From Acidimicrobiales bacterium (GTDB lineage Bacteria; Actinomycetota; Acidimicrobiia; Acidimicrobiales; MedAcidi-G1), in NCBI GenBank assembly GCA_030748555.1, contig JASMLT010000002.1, positions 1-64,000 of the forward strand: a DNA stretch of 64,000 nucleotides. The letters run 5' to 3'. Positions 39,786-49,133 of this stretch are shown here, piece after piece. The notes below the pieces were generated by a model. The model had not been told where the DNA came from and made no database searches. It saw nothing but the letters and a program-made list of their open reading frames with translations. Within the stretch, counting starts at the first letter, position 1. Every line of letters begins with the position of its first letter. Made by a program: the position numbers and the translations under genes.

Positions 39786-41093
39786 TTAAGTAGTTATCTC
39801 TTTTACAATCTTCTCGAGCCCGACAACGCGACTCGCTTTAAATAGAAGTGCGTCATTTTTACCTAGTTGCATCTCCTCAATTTCGTTTAAGACACTATCC
39901 AAGTCAACAACTCGAGGATCCTCGTAGAGTTTCGTTTCAACCGGTATCACTTCGATTCCTAGCTCTTCAGCATATTTTTTTACGTCTATGTGTGCCATAG
40001 AGGCTTTCTCTCCCAATTCGGCCATGAGACCTAAGAAGGCTATTTTTCTACCGTTGTATGGAAGTAGCGATAAAGAATCAAGAGCTGCTTTCATTGAAGT
40101 TGGGTTTGCGTTATATGTGTCGTTGATCACAGTTATTCCGTTAGAGCTAGTAACAATTTCCATTCTTAACGGCGACAGCTCGACGCAACTCAAGCCTTCT
40201 GCTACCGACTCGATTGGTACCCCGACCGCTAAACCTACGGCTGCAGCCGCCAATGCATTGGAAATCATATGCTGGCCAGCAGCATTCAATTTTATTTCAG
40301 ATCTACCCCATGGAGTCTCCATTGCAAATGATGGCTTCAAATTCTTATCAAATTTCACAGAAGAAGCTCGTACTTCACCTAGTTGACCAAATGTCAACTT
40401 TCTGGCTCGGGTTCTTGGAGACTGCCGTATCACTTCATCGACATCAGCATTCAGCACAGCGCACCCTTCCGAAGGAAGGCGTTCTAATATTTCCCCTTTT
40501 GTATTTGATATCGAATCAAGTGAACCGAATGCTTCAGTATGAGACTCGACGACACTGGTTATGACTCCAATATCTGGATACACAATTTCAGAAAGTTCTT
40601 GTATATCACCCTCTTTTCGGGCACCCATTTCAACTACCAGAAATGAAGATTCTTCTGGGGTGTTTAAGAGTGTTAAAGGAACGCCTATCTCATTGTTGTA
40701 AGAATTGAGGCTCGCATGACCCTCCCCTTGCTGACTTAGAACAGCGTTTGTCATGTCTTTAACTGAAGTCTTACCTACAGATCCAGTTATACCTACAACT
40801 GGAACATGGAATGAAAAACGTGCCGACTTGCCGAGTTGCGTCAAAGCAGTTGCGGTGTTTTCGACACGTATAGATGTTCCTTCTTTTGGCTCTTGTTGGG
40901 TCAGATATGCTGCAGCACCTAACGAAATGGCTTCATCTATATAAGCGTGACCGTCCCTTTCTGAAATCAGTGGCACAAAAAGACATCCTGGTGTTACTTT
41001 TCGAGAATCTTGTGTTGCCCCTTGTATTACTTTCTCATCACCGTTTAGTTCACCCGAAGTGACGTGTGCTACCTGTGAGGTGGTGAATTGCAT
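39786..41093 (-). CDS. murF: UDP-N-acetylmuramoyl-tripeptide--D-alanyl-D-alanine ligase
   Basis: A 435-aa Mur ligase: an N-terminal UDP-binding domain with DSRKVTPGCLFVPLISERDG, the ATP P-loop VVGITGSVGKTSVKDM, ILNADVDE and the conserved NNEIGVPLTLLN (the metal/ATP Asn-Glu), and INDTYNANPTSMKAAL at the start of the C-terminal domain, all MurF-like. It adds D-Ala-D-Ala to the UDP-MurNAc-tripeptide in the cytoplasm. It is divergent from ddl, which makes D-Ala-D-Ala, across 133 bp; other dcw genes are absent here. Confidence 0.94.
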   Translation of the reverse strand: MQFTTSQVAHVTSGELNGDEKVIQGATQDSRKVTPGCLFVPLISERDGHAYIDEAISLGAAAYLTQQEPKEGTSIRVENTATALTQLGKSARFSFHVPVVGITGSVGKTSVKDMTNAVLSQQGEGHASLNSYNNEIGVPLTLLNTPEESSFLVVEMGARKEGDIQELSEIVYPDIGVITSVVESHTEAFGSLDSISNTKGEILERLPSEGCAVLNADVDEVIRQSPRTRARKLTFGQLGEVRASSVKFDKNLKPSFAMETPWGRSEIKLNAAGQHMISNALAAAAVGLAVGVPIESVAEGLSCVELSPLRMEIVTSSNGITVINDTYNANPTSMKAALDSLSLLPYNGRKIAFLGLMAELGEKASMAHIDVKKYAEELGIEVIPVETKLYEDPRVVDLDSVLNEIEEMQLGKNDALLFKASRVVGLEKIVKEITT

Positions 41094-41226
41094 ATTTACA
41101 TTCTTTCAGCAGTAAGTATGACAGTGGGGTCACTTTCAAATTGATTTTTATTGTTTTTGATATTTTATGTCTTCTTACACATATCAGTGCCATCACCTCA
41201 ACCTTTTCTTCTCCTAACATGTCAAA

Positions 41227-42309
41227 ATGGACTCAAAGCGCTGTCTTCTTGTTTTATTTGGTGGTCGTAGCGCTGAACACGATGTCTCGTGTGTGTCAGC
41301 CCGTCATGTGATTGAAGCCGCTGACCCTGAACACTATGAAGTCATACCGGTGGGTATAGACAAGAACGGAGATTGGCATCTTGCTGAAAAAGCTATTGAG
41401 GATCTTAAAAGTAACGAACTCCAAGAAAGGCTAGAACCGGCTGGTCCGGTGTGGAATCCCATAGTCGAGTTGCGGAAACTAAGTTCTGAGAAAAACCTTA
41501 TTGTTTTCCCGCTGTTGCATGGCCCACTAGGTGAAGATGGGACTATCCAAGGACTGCTCGAAGTAATAGATGTGCCGTACATAGGTAGTGGAGTTTTAGG
41601 TTCCGCTTTAGCTATGGATAAAATCGCCACAAAAGAAATCCTGACCCATCACAACATTCCACAAGCGCTTTATCGAAGTGTGCACTCCAAACTATTTGAA
41701 GATTTAGATAACGAAGGCATGCAATCAATGCTTTCTAGATTATTTAATGAACTCGGGCCAGTAGTTTTTGTCAAGCCCGCAAATTTAGGTTCATCAATAG
41801 GAGTCTCTAGAGCCAGCGACCTTGATTCATTAAAAAAAGCTCTCGAAAAAGCTTTCGCTTATGACGAATGGGTGATTGTCGAAGAAGCCATAGAAGGAAG
41901 AGAGATTGAGCTATCAGTTCTAGGTGATCTAGTTCCTCAAGTCTCACCCCCAGGTGAGATAAAACCTATGGGTGATTTTTATGATTACGCTGAGAAATAT
42001 CAAAATGACAGTGCTGAATTGATTGACGAACCGGATATTGAGGCACACCTAGTCGTAAACCTGCAACAAATAGCAGCCCGAGTTTTTTTAGCATTGCGTT
42101 GCTCTGGAATGGCAAGAGTAGATTTTTTCCTTCATCCTGAAAGGGGTCCAATACTCAACGAAGTTAATACCATTCCAGGTTTTACACCTATATCTATGTA
42201 CCCGAGGCTCTGGCAAAACGCTGGACTTTCTTACTCAGGACTGGTGGATCGTCTTGCAGATATCGCAATGGAAAGGTTTTCACGAAAGCGTCGCAACACC
42301 GTCATTTAG
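41227..42309 (+). CDS. ddl: D-alanine--D-alanine ligase
   Basis: A 360-aa ATP-grasp ligase. LVLFGGRSAEHDVSCVSARH is the standard N terminus, VFPLLHGPLGEDGTIQGLLE the serine/substrate loop, FVKPANLGSSIGVSRA the ATP-grasp Lys/omega loop, and ARVDFFLH with LNEVNTIPGFTPISMYP the Mg site and substrate Arg region. It joins two D-Ala molecules for peptidoglycan. Divergent from murF, so the pair is probably co-regulated. Its end overlaps the opposing TetR gene by 8 bp. Confidence 0.95.
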   Translation: MDSKRCLLVLFGGRSAEHDVSCVSARHVIEAADPEHYEVIPVGIDKNGDWHLAEKAIEDLKSNELQERLEPAGPVWNPIVELRKLSSEKNLIVFPLLHGPLGEDGTIQGLLEVIDVPYIGSGVLGSALAMDKIATKEILTHHNIPQALYRSVHSKLFEDLDNEGMQSMLSRLFNELGPVVFVKPANLGSSIGVSRASDLDSLKKALEKAFAYDEWVIVEEAIEGREIELSVLGDLVPQVSPPGEIKPMGDFYDYAEKYQNDSAELIDEPDIEAHLVVNLQQIAARVFLALRCSGMARVDFFLHPERGPILNEVNTIPGFTPISMYPRLWQNAGLSYSGLVDRLADIAMERFSRKRRNTVI

Positions 42310-42919
42310 ACTGCATGTAATCAGGGTCTAAAGAAACTCTTAAGAATCTAATCAGTTCACGCCGTCTTACCGTCACAGGGCGTAACGCTTGTTCGATGCC
42401 GGCTGCTCTCAACACTTCGATTTCTGTTGCTAATCCCACAACAGTAGAGTAGGCACTTAAAATAACCAGCCTTGGATCAGTTCGGCGCATTCTTCCAACT
42501 TCCATCTCCGATTGCATCCAAAAAGTTGCTCTGTCCATAAGTGGAGTCATCAGTATTCTTAGTCTTTCTGAACCAGCAGACCCTGGTCTGCTTACCTCTC
42601 TCAAAAGACCGAGCAGTAGTGGTTCGCGTAGAGCAAGTCGAAAAATCATCCTTGCTAAGGCTTCAATTCTTTCCCATCCTTTTAAGTCACTATTTAGAAC
42701 TTCCTCAATTGAATTGATCAGATTCCCTGCCTCCCTCTCAACTACTGCATTTAATAAACCTTTTTTGGTTGTGAAGTGATAAAGGATGGTTTGCTTTCTT
42801 ACTCCTAAAGACTTTGCGACTACGTCAAGCGAAGTAGCATCGAAGCCCGATGTACTGAAGGATTCCAGCGCAGCATCAAGAATTTTTCCTTTTGTTCCAA
42901 ATTTTTCGTACTTTTCCAT
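42302..42919 (-). CDS. TetR family transcriptional regulator
   Basis: A 205-aa regulator. The N-terminal helix-turn-helix is GKILDAALESFSTSGFDATS followed by LGVRKQTILYHFTTKKGLL (recognition helix with the TetR-type YxHFxxKxxL). The C-terminal ligand domain is helical (IEVLRAAGIEQALRP). It is divergent from the lipid operon starting at 42981, and two TTACC-N4-GGTAA palindromes lie in the 61-bp gap, so it probably represses that operon and itself in response to an acyl or lipid ligand (inference). Confidence 0.9.
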   Translation of the reverse strand: MEKYEKFGTKGKILDAALESFSTSGFDATSLDVVAKSLGVRKQTILYHFTTKKGLLNAVVEREAGNLINSIEEVLNSDLKGWERIEALARMIFRLALREPLLLGLLREVSRPGSAGSERLRILMTPLMDRATFWMQSEMEVGRMRRTDPRLVILSAYSTVVGLATEIEVLRAAGIEQALRPVTVRRRELIRFLRVSLDPDYMQSK

Positions 42920-42939
42920 CGGATACCGTTTCTTATTCC

Positions 42940-42974
42940 TTACCGTTTGGTAAGTTTAACTTACCAATTGGTAA
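42940..42974. promoter_or_regulatory. Two tandem TTACC-N4-GGTAA operators for the TetR regulator
   Basis: TTACCGTTTGGTAA (42940-42953, imperfect dyad) and TTACCAATTGGTAA (42961-42974, perfect palindrome), centres 21 bp apart, i.e. two helical turns. They occupy the gap between the TetR start (42919) and the ATG at 42981, only 6 bp from it, leaving no room for a normal ribosome site; the operon mRNA may be leaderless. Confidence 0.8.
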
Positions 42975-42980
42975 ATAATA

Positions 42981-45302
42981 ATGATGATAAAGCAAAATTT
43001 ATCCGGAAAACGGATAGCTATTACCGGAGCAACGGGCTTTCTAGGTACTGCACTAGTCGAACGCTTGCTTAGCTCTATACCGGACTGCGAACTTCTTCTA
43101 CTCGTGCGCCCAGGCAGAAGAGGTGCAGAAAAGCGAGCAGAAAGAGAAATCCTTCGTAACGACGCGTTTAACAACCTTCGTGAAAAACTAGGAACCGATG
43201 GTTTTGACAAATTATGCAAAAAAAGAGTTAAAGCAATATCAGGAGATGTGGGCATAGACGGCCTAGGGCTCGATGAAGATGGATTAACCGAACTGGCCAA
43301 ATGTGACTTGTTTATTCATTCCGCTGCGGTAGTTAGTTTTGATTCACCTTTGGATCAAGCAGTTGAAGTCAATCTCCTTGGGCCAGTTCGTATCGCTCAA
43401 ATTCTAAACGAGCTCGCTCTTTCACCTCATCTTATTTCCATATCCACTTGTTATGTGGCGGGAAGCAGAAGAGGAGCCGCACCAGAAGAACCTGTAGATG
43501 CTAGTCCATTCTTTGTTGATGTTGATTGGAGAATTGAAGTCGACGCGGCGAGAAGAATACGGCAAGAAACGGAAACTGCTAGTCGTACGCCTGAACGTCT
43601 GGAAGAGTTTCGCAAAGAAGCCCGCGAAGAGCTAGGAGCTGCCGGTATTCCTGCGCTCGCATCAAAAACTGAACAATTACGTTCACGTTGGGTTGATGAC
43701 CGAATGGCAGAAGCAGGTCGTTCGCGGGCACATTCTCTGGGATTTCCAGATGCCTATGCGTACACGAAGGCATTAGGTGAAATTGCGCTCAGCGAAACAG
43801 CTCACACCATCCCAGTAAGTATTGTCAGGCCTTCAATTATTGAATCTGCCCTAGCCCAACCCTTTCCGGGCTGGATCAGAGGTTTCCGAATGGCCGAACC
43901 TGTCATTATTTCTTACGCAAGAGGACTATTGAAAGATTTTCCCGGAATCCCTGAAGGGACGATCGACGTCATACCTGTGGATCTGGTCACAGCTGCCATT
44001 TGTGCAGTTGCCGCAAGAGGCCCTGTTGAACAACCAGACATTGTTCAAATTGCATCAGGCAGTATCAACCCTCTCAGATACGGACACCTCTTTGATCTGG
44101 TTCGCGCATGGTTTACACTGCATCCTGTATACGACGAGATAGGTCAACCAATTGCAGTGCCAGGTTGGGATTTTCCCGGCATAAGTAAAGTCAGAAAGCA
44201 ACTTGAAAGAGGTCAAACCCTTTTAAACAAAACACAAAAAGCTTTTGACCAACTACCCATTAGAGGCTCTAGGGCTGACGTGATTGCAAAACTCGAAGAA
44301 CAACGTGATCAGATAGAAAAAGCTTTAGGTTACGTTGACCTGTATGGAGCTTACGTCGAATGTCAAGCTATCTATGGTCTTGAAAGCCTGTTGGAGCTTT
44401 GGGATTCTTTAGACGAAGAAGATAAAAACGATTTCTGTTTTGACCCTGAAATAATCGATTGGAATCAGTACGCGAACGAAATTCACCTACCCTCAGTAGT
44501 CAAAGCGGGCAGGGTTCCTATGAGTCCCCCTTCGAAAAAAGGACAAGACAGAGAAACACGTTTAAGAAGTCAGATTCTTTCGCCGGACCGCCACATCGCT
44601 GCTTTTGATTTAGAAAATACCCTTATTGCTTCAAACGTGGTCTCTTCTTTTGCGTGGCTTGCAAGCAGACGACTAAATACGACCGACCGCATTCGTCTAG
44701 TAGTAAAAACATTGGCAGAAGTACCCGGATTGCTTTCTTTGGACAAACAAGACCGAGGTGATTTCTTACGTCATTTCTACAGGCGCTATGAAGGGGCTCC
44801 GGTCTCTCAAATTTCTGAAGATTCCGCTGAACAATTTAGCGACCTTATACTTTCAAAATCCTTTCCTGAAGGTATCCGCAGAGTTAGGGAACACAGAAAT
44901 TTAGGACATAAAACTGTTCTAATAACTGGTGCTTTAGATTTCATAGTTGAACCACTCAAACCTCTTTTTGATGACATAATCTGCCCAAAACTCGGACGAG
45001 ATGGCGACTCTTACGATGGTCGACTAGTAGACGTGCCACCTACAGGAGAATCCAGATACCAAGCTTTAGCTGACTACGCAGCAGCCAATCAACTCGACTT
45101 GCGCGAATCAGTCGCTTACGCTGATTCTGCCAGCGACCTCCCCATGCTAGAAGCAGTTGGGTTTCCAGTCGCCGTTAACCCAGAGGTTCGCCTAGCTAGT
45201 ATCGCTAGAAAACGCGGGTGGCTTGTTGAAGATTTCGGCAAATCACCTGGTGTCAGCAATAAAATTTTACCTTTAGCCCCCCATAGAGGTGGTAGGACAT
45301 GA
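42981..45302 (+). CDS. Fusion of acyl-CoA/thioester reductase (NAD-binding_4) and HAD-IB hydrolase-like domain
   Basis: A 773-aa two-domain protein. Residues 10 to about 520: male-sterility/fatty-acyl-reductase type SDR with GATGFLG at 16-22, LISISTCYVAGSRRG and the catalytic YAYTKALGE, INPLRYG. Residues about 540 to 770: HAD superfamily, motif I FDLENTLIAS (Asp543, with Glu545 where DxDxT has Asp), motif II LITGALDF and motif III/IV YADSASDLPMLEAVG. It likely reduces acyl-CoA to aldehyde or alcohol; the HAD half may remove phosphate or be structural. Overlaps the dehydrogenase gene by 4 bp. Confidence 0.85.
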   Translation: MMIKQNLSGKRIAITGATGFLGTALVERLLSSIPDCELLLLVRPGRRGAEKRAEREILRNDAFNNLREKLGTDGFDKLCKKRVKAISGDVGIDGLGLDEDGLTELAKCDLFIHSAAVVSFDSPLDQAVEVNLLGPVRIAQILNELALSPHLISISTCYVAGSRRGAAPEEPVDASPFFVDVDWRIEVDAARRIRQETETASRTPERLEEFRKEAREELGAAGIPALASKTEQLRSRWVDDRMAEAGRSRAHSLGFPDAYAYTKALGEIALSETAHTIPVSIVRPSIIESALAQPFPGWIRGFRMAEPVIISYARGLLKDFPGIPEGTIDVIPVDLVTAAICAVAARGPVEQPDIVQIASGSINPLRYGHLFDLVRAWFTLHPVYDEIGQPIAVPGWDFPGISKVRKQLERGQTLLNKTQKAFDQLPIRGSRADVIAKLEEQRDQIEKALGYVDLYGAYVECQAIYGLESLLELWDSLDEEDKNDFCFDPEIIDWNQYANEIHLPSVVKAGRVPMSPPSKKGQDRETRLRSQILSPDRHIAAFDLENTLIASNVVSSFAWLASRRLNTTDRIRLVVKTLAEVPGLLSLDKQDRGDFLRHFYRRYEGAPVSQISEDSAEQFSDLILSKSFPEGIRRVREHRNLGHKTVLITGALDFIVEPLKPLFDDIICPKLGRDGDSYDGRLVDVPPTGESRYQALADYAAANQLDLRESVAYADSASDLPMLEAVGFPVAVNPEVRLASIARKRGWLVEDFGKSPGVSNKILPLAPHRGGRT

Positions 45303-46519
45303 AGGCGCTTAGATTCAAAAGAAACATTCCGCGTTATGCGGCTGCCAAGATTGCCGGAAATATAATGCCTGGTTCTGGAGCAAGTTTTGGGCCTATAGAT
45401 CTAATTCAGGAGGAAAGCCCTGAAATACCCGGAAAAGATTGGGTAAAAGTCCGACCAAGACTTTCAGGAATCTGTGGTTCAGATCTAGCAACAGTAGACG
45501 GCAAATCAGCTCGATATTTTGAACCTCTTGTTTCCTTCCCTTTCACACCTGGACATGAGGTGGTCGGCAATCTTGACGACGACACTCGTGTCGTGCTTGA
45601 ACCAGTTCTGAGCTGTGCAAGTCGAAACATTTCGCCACCCTGCACTCCTTGCGGTGAGGGAAACATAGGAAACTGTGAAAATGTGACTCTTGGTGAAATA
45701 TCTTCTGGAATTCAAACCGGTTCATGTCATGACACAGGGGGAGGTTGGGCCACTGAATTTTATGCTCATCCCAGCCAATTGCATTCTGTGCCAGATGAAT
45801 TCTCTGATGAAGCAGCAGTAATGGTTGAACCAACCGCATGCGGAGTACATGCCGCTCTAGCAGCAGAACTCCCAAACGACGGAGTGGTTGCAATATTAGG
45901 AAGTGGAACTCTGGGACAAGTAACAATCTCGGCGCTACGACATTTCACAAACCCAAAAACGATTATCTCAACTGCACGCTACCCAGAGCAAAAGAGAGTA
46001 GCCGCCCAACTGGGATCTGACATTGTTGTAAACCCTGAAGAAATCCATCGTGCAGTTAGGAGAGCTTGTGGGACAAAAGCAATCGCAAATGTTTCAGAAA
46101 AGAGCCCCGACGGGCGTGTGGACCGTCTAACCGGTGGTGCAGATGTTGTAATCGACTGTGTCGGATCTTCAAAAAGCATCAGTGACGCTTTGTCAATAAC
46201 AAAGCCAAATGGAAGAATTGTCCTTGTTGGAATGCCTGCGACAGTCGAACTGGAACTAACCCCCCTTTGGCATCGCGAATTGCAATTAGTAGGTGCTTAC
46301 ACCTATGGAACCGAAAAACTTCCTGATGGGGAAGCAACAAGCACTTTTGACCTTGCCTTTGAACTAGTGAAAACCGCAAAACTTGAGGAACTTGTCTCAG
46401 CTTGCTACCCACTTGATGATTACCAAGAAGCCCTGAAACATGCTGCCAACGCAGGTGCAAGAGGGGCCTTCAAGATTGTTTTTGATCTTAGAGACGAACG
46501 GGAGCGAAATATCAAATGA
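45299..46519 (+). CDS. Zinc-containing medium-chain alcohol dehydrogenase
   Basis: A 406-aa MDR dehydrogenase: CGSDLATVDGK and TPGHEVVG carry catalytic zinc ligands, a Cys-rich lobe (CTPCGEGNIGNC) resembles the structural zinc loop, and VAILGSGTLGQVTISAL is the NAD(P) Rossmann motif, followed by GGADVVIDCVGSS and RIVLVGMPA. It oxidises or reduces an alcohol/aldehyde; in this operon it may act on the product of the acyl-CoA reductase (inference). It overlaps both neighbours by 4 bp. Confidence 0.9.
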   Translation: MKALRFKRNIPRYAAAKIAGNIMPGSGASFGPIDLIQEESPEIPGKDWVKVRPRLSGICGSDLATVDGKSARYFEPLVSFPFTPGHEVVGNLDDDTRVVLEPVLSCASRNISPPCTPCGEGNIGNCENVTLGEISSGIQTGSCHDTGGGWATEFYAHPSQLHSVPDEFSDEAAVMVEPTACGVHAALAAELPNDGVVAILGSGTLGQVTISALRHFTNPKTIISTARYPEQKRVAAQLGSDIVVNPEEIHRAVRRACGTKAIANVSEKSPDGRVDRLTGGADVVIDCVGSSKSISDALSITKPNGRIVLVGMPATVELELTPLWHRELQLVGAYTYGTEKLPDGEATSTFDLAFELVKTAKLEELVSACYPLDDYQEALKHAANAGARGAFKIVFDLRDERERNIK

Positions 46520-48144
46520 ATAACGACAATAAAGAAACCTCACGCCCTTCCCCTAGACCAGGGTTCGTGTTGGATGTGGATAGAAACACTCCACCCATTG
46601 TTTTCCATCACGGGGAGAACTTTCGGTTAGAGAAACTTCCTGCTGGAAGATCACGGGTTGTGTATCCGTCTGAACCGCTAGAAGGACTTCAAGATCCAGA
46701 AGGTGCGATAAAGAACGCCCTTTTGAACCCACTCGGCGATTCAGATCCACTTCCCTCTCTTCTTAAACCGGGAATGAAACTAACGATTGCTTTTGACGAT
46801 ATTTCACTACCCCTTCCCCCTATGCGTAAGCCTGATATAAGACAGCGCATAATAGAAGCTGTACTCGACATGGCAGCAGAAGCAGGTGTAGACGATGTGC
46901 ACCTCATTGCTGCTCTTGCTTTACACAGAAGAATGACTGAAGATGAGCTTCGTCACGCAGTGGGAGATCGGGTCTATGATTCCTTTGCTCCGAGAGGATT
47001 GCTGTACAACCTTGATGCGGAAGACCCAGAAGGAATGGTCGTGCTTGGTGAGACCCCTCACGGGGAAGAAGTCCATTTCTGCCGCAGAGCTGCAGAAAGC
47101 GACCTGCTCATATATGTGAATATAAATCTAGTTTCCATGGACGGAGGACATAAAAGCACAGCAACTGGACTAGCTGGATACACAGGCCTGCGTCACCACC
47201 ACAACGTTCACACTCTAAGAAATTCAAAATCGATAATGGACAGAGAAAATTCTGCCCTACATGCCTCAAATTGGCGCATGGGAGACGTAATAAAAGATGC
47301 AGGGGTGAAAATTTTTCAAATAGAAACGACTGTAAACAACAATACTTTCGGACGGGAAGGCCCTCTCGCCCTTCTTCAAAAACGCGAATGGGAGTGGAAT
47401 ACCAGAGACAGGGGCCAGTTCATAGCCATGCAGCGCGGTTTAGATCTATTACCGGTTAAAGCGAAAAGACGTATTTTCGGAGGGTGGCAGTCACCCTATG
47501 AGTTGACTTCAGTCCAGGCGGGTGAAGTCGAGGCTGTGCATCAGAAAACTATTGAAAATGTATATGCCCAGCAACTCGTAACCGTTGAAGGCCAGACTGA
47601 CATACTTACGATGGGTCTCCCCTACATCTGTCCATACAACGTGAATTCAATAATGAACCCCATTCTGGTGATGTGTCTTGGGCTTGGGTATTTCTTTAAT
47701 CTCTACAAAGGGAAGCCTTTGGTTCGCGAAGGTGGAGTTCTCATAATGAGCCACCCAACACCTTGGGAGTTCCACCCTGTTCATCATCCTAGTTACATTG
47801 ATTTTTTCGAACAGGTCCTAACCGAAACTACCGATCCAATTGAAATTGAAAAAAGATACGAGAAGCAATTTGCAGAAGATGAATGGTACATCCATCTTTA
47901 TCGAAACTCTTACGCTTACCACGGAGTTCATCCGCTTTACATGTGGTATTGGGGTAGTCACGCAATGCAACATCTAGGAAGAATCATTATCGTTGGCGGT
48001 GACCAGAAAGCTGTTCGTCGTTTAGGTTTCCAATCTGCATCGACCCTTCAAGATGCACTCGAAATAGCTTCAGATGTCGTGGGTTCTCAACCAACCATCA
48101 CACATCTAAAAACCCCACCACTCGTCATGGCGGATGTGATCTAA
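46516..48144 (+). CDS. LarA-like (DUF2088, lactate racemase N-terminal domain) protein
   Basis: A 542-aa protein with LTIAFDDISLPLPPMRKPDI and DVHLIAALALHRRMTEDELR, the N-terminal LarA domain in which LarA uses a nickel-pincer cofactor with histidines; the His-containing LIAALALHR matches its H-x-x-R pattern. The C-terminal half lacks a clear LarA pattern I can name. LarA-type enzymes racemise or epimerise hydroxy acids by hydride transfer. Here it is co-transcribed with a lipid-type operon (4-bp overlap before, 2 bp after), so its substrate is probably a hydroxy-acyl or sugar-derived compound (inference). Confidence 0.75.
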   Translation: MNNDNKETSRPSPRPGFVLDVDRNTPPIVFHHGENFRLEKLPAGRSRVVYPSEPLEGLQDPEGAIKNALLNPLGDSDPLPSLLKPGMKLTIAFDDISLPLPPMRKPDIRQRIIEAVLDMAAEAGVDDVHLIAALALHRRMTEDELRHAVGDRVYDSFAPRGLLYNLDAEDPEGMVVLGETPHGEEVHFCRRAAESDLLIYVNINLVSMDGGHKSTATGLAGYTGLRHHHNVHTLRNSKSIMDRENSALHASNWRMGDVIKDAGVKIFQIETTVNNNTFGREGPLALLQKREWEWNTRDRGQFIAMQRGLDLLPVKAKRRIFGGWQSPYELTSVQAGEVEAVHQKTIENVYAQQLVTVEGQTDILTMGLPYICPYNVNSIMNPILVMCLGLGYFFNLYKGKPLVREGGVLIMSHPTPWEFHPVHHPSYIDFFEQVLTETTDPIEIEKRYEKQFAEDEWYIHLYRNSYAYHGVHPLYMWYWGSHAMQHLGRIIIVGGDQKAVRRLGFQSASTLQDALEIASDVVGSQPTITHLKTPPLVMADVI

Positions 48145-48146
48145 AA

Positions 48147-49076
48147 ATGAAATCCGTTTATTCCATTACCAATGATTTTAAGAATAAATTTTTAAGACTT
48201 GGTTTCCCATGGGTTCCAGCTTCAACTCCTGCAGGCGTTGATTCAAGAGTGAAAAATAATTCCCTTGGCGCTAGTTATGACACCGACTGGGCACGTCGAC
48301 CTGCTGCTCGCTTAGCTAGAGCGGTCATTGTGGAAACTTTAATGAGACCCGTGATGTCTTTTCTAGCTACACCTACACGCAAAGGCCTAGATCGCCTCGA
48401 AAACCTTGAAGGGCCGGCAATATTTGCTGCCAACCACCAAAGTCATGCTGATACTCCTCTACTGATTACTTCTATTCCTGAACCATGGAGACATGAACTT
48501 GTAATTGGTGCTGCTGCTGATTATTTCTTCAATACGAAAGCAACCAGCGCAATTTCAGCATTAGCCATCGGAGCAGTCCCTATAGATCGAACCAAAGTTA
48601 GCAGACAGTCTGGTGACATGATTTCAGAGTTGATAGGGGAAGGATGGAGTCTGCTGATATACCCCGAGGGGGGGCGCAGTCCTGACGGATGGGGCCAACC
48701 TTTCAGAGGAGGCGCTGCCTACCTCGCTATCCGGTGCGGCGTGCCAGTTGTACCAATACATATTTCCGGAACAGGGAAAATTCTTCGAAAAGGAAGAAAT
48801 CTGCCAAGACGCTCTAAAAGTACAGTAACTTTTGGATGCCCAATGGACGCCGAAAGTGATGAAAACGCTAGATCTTTCAGTGCCAGAATTGAAAAAGAAG
48901 TTAGAAGTCTTGCAGATGAAACAGCCTCCAGCTGGTGGGACGCTAGGCAGCGATCCTACAAAAATTCCTCACCGTCTCTTACTGGGCCTGAAATCGGAGC
49001 TTGGAGAAGATCGTGGGCATTAAGTGACAATGATGGAAAAACGAGAAAACGTCGACGTCGTTGGCCTGCGATCTAG
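48147..49076 (+). CDS. 1-acyl-sn-glycerol-3-phosphate acyltransferase (PlsC)-like
   Basis: A 309-aa acyltransferase with AANHQSHADTPLLI (NHxxxxD catalytic motif), FNTKATSAISALAIGAVPIDR and YPEGGRSPDGWGQPFRGGAAYLA (EGxRS glycerol-phosphate motif), then GVPVVPIHISGTGKIL. It transfers an acyl group to a lysophospholipid or another alcohol at the membrane. The N-terminal 60 residues are an extension of unknown role. Last gene of the TetR-controlled operon, two bases after the LarA-like gene. Confidence 0.87.
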   Translation: MKSVYSITNDFKNKFLRLGFPWVPASTPAGVDSRVKNNSLGASYDTDWARRPAARLARAVIVETLMRPVMSFLATPTRKGLDRLENLEGPAIFAANHQSHADTPLLITSIPEPWRHELVIGAAADYFFNTKATSAISALAIGAVPIDRTKVSRQSGDMISELIGEGWSLLIYPEGGRSPDGWGQPFRGGAAYLAIRCGVPVVPIHISGTGKILRKGRNLPRRSKSTVTFGCPMDAESDENARSFSARIEKEVRSLADETASSWWDARQRSYKNSSPSLTGPEIGAWRRSWALSDNDGKTRKRRRRWPAI

Positions 49077-49133
49077 TCCGTCAAGTTCGTCACAGACATC
49101 AATAGGTTAAAATCAATCTGGTAGATTTGAATT

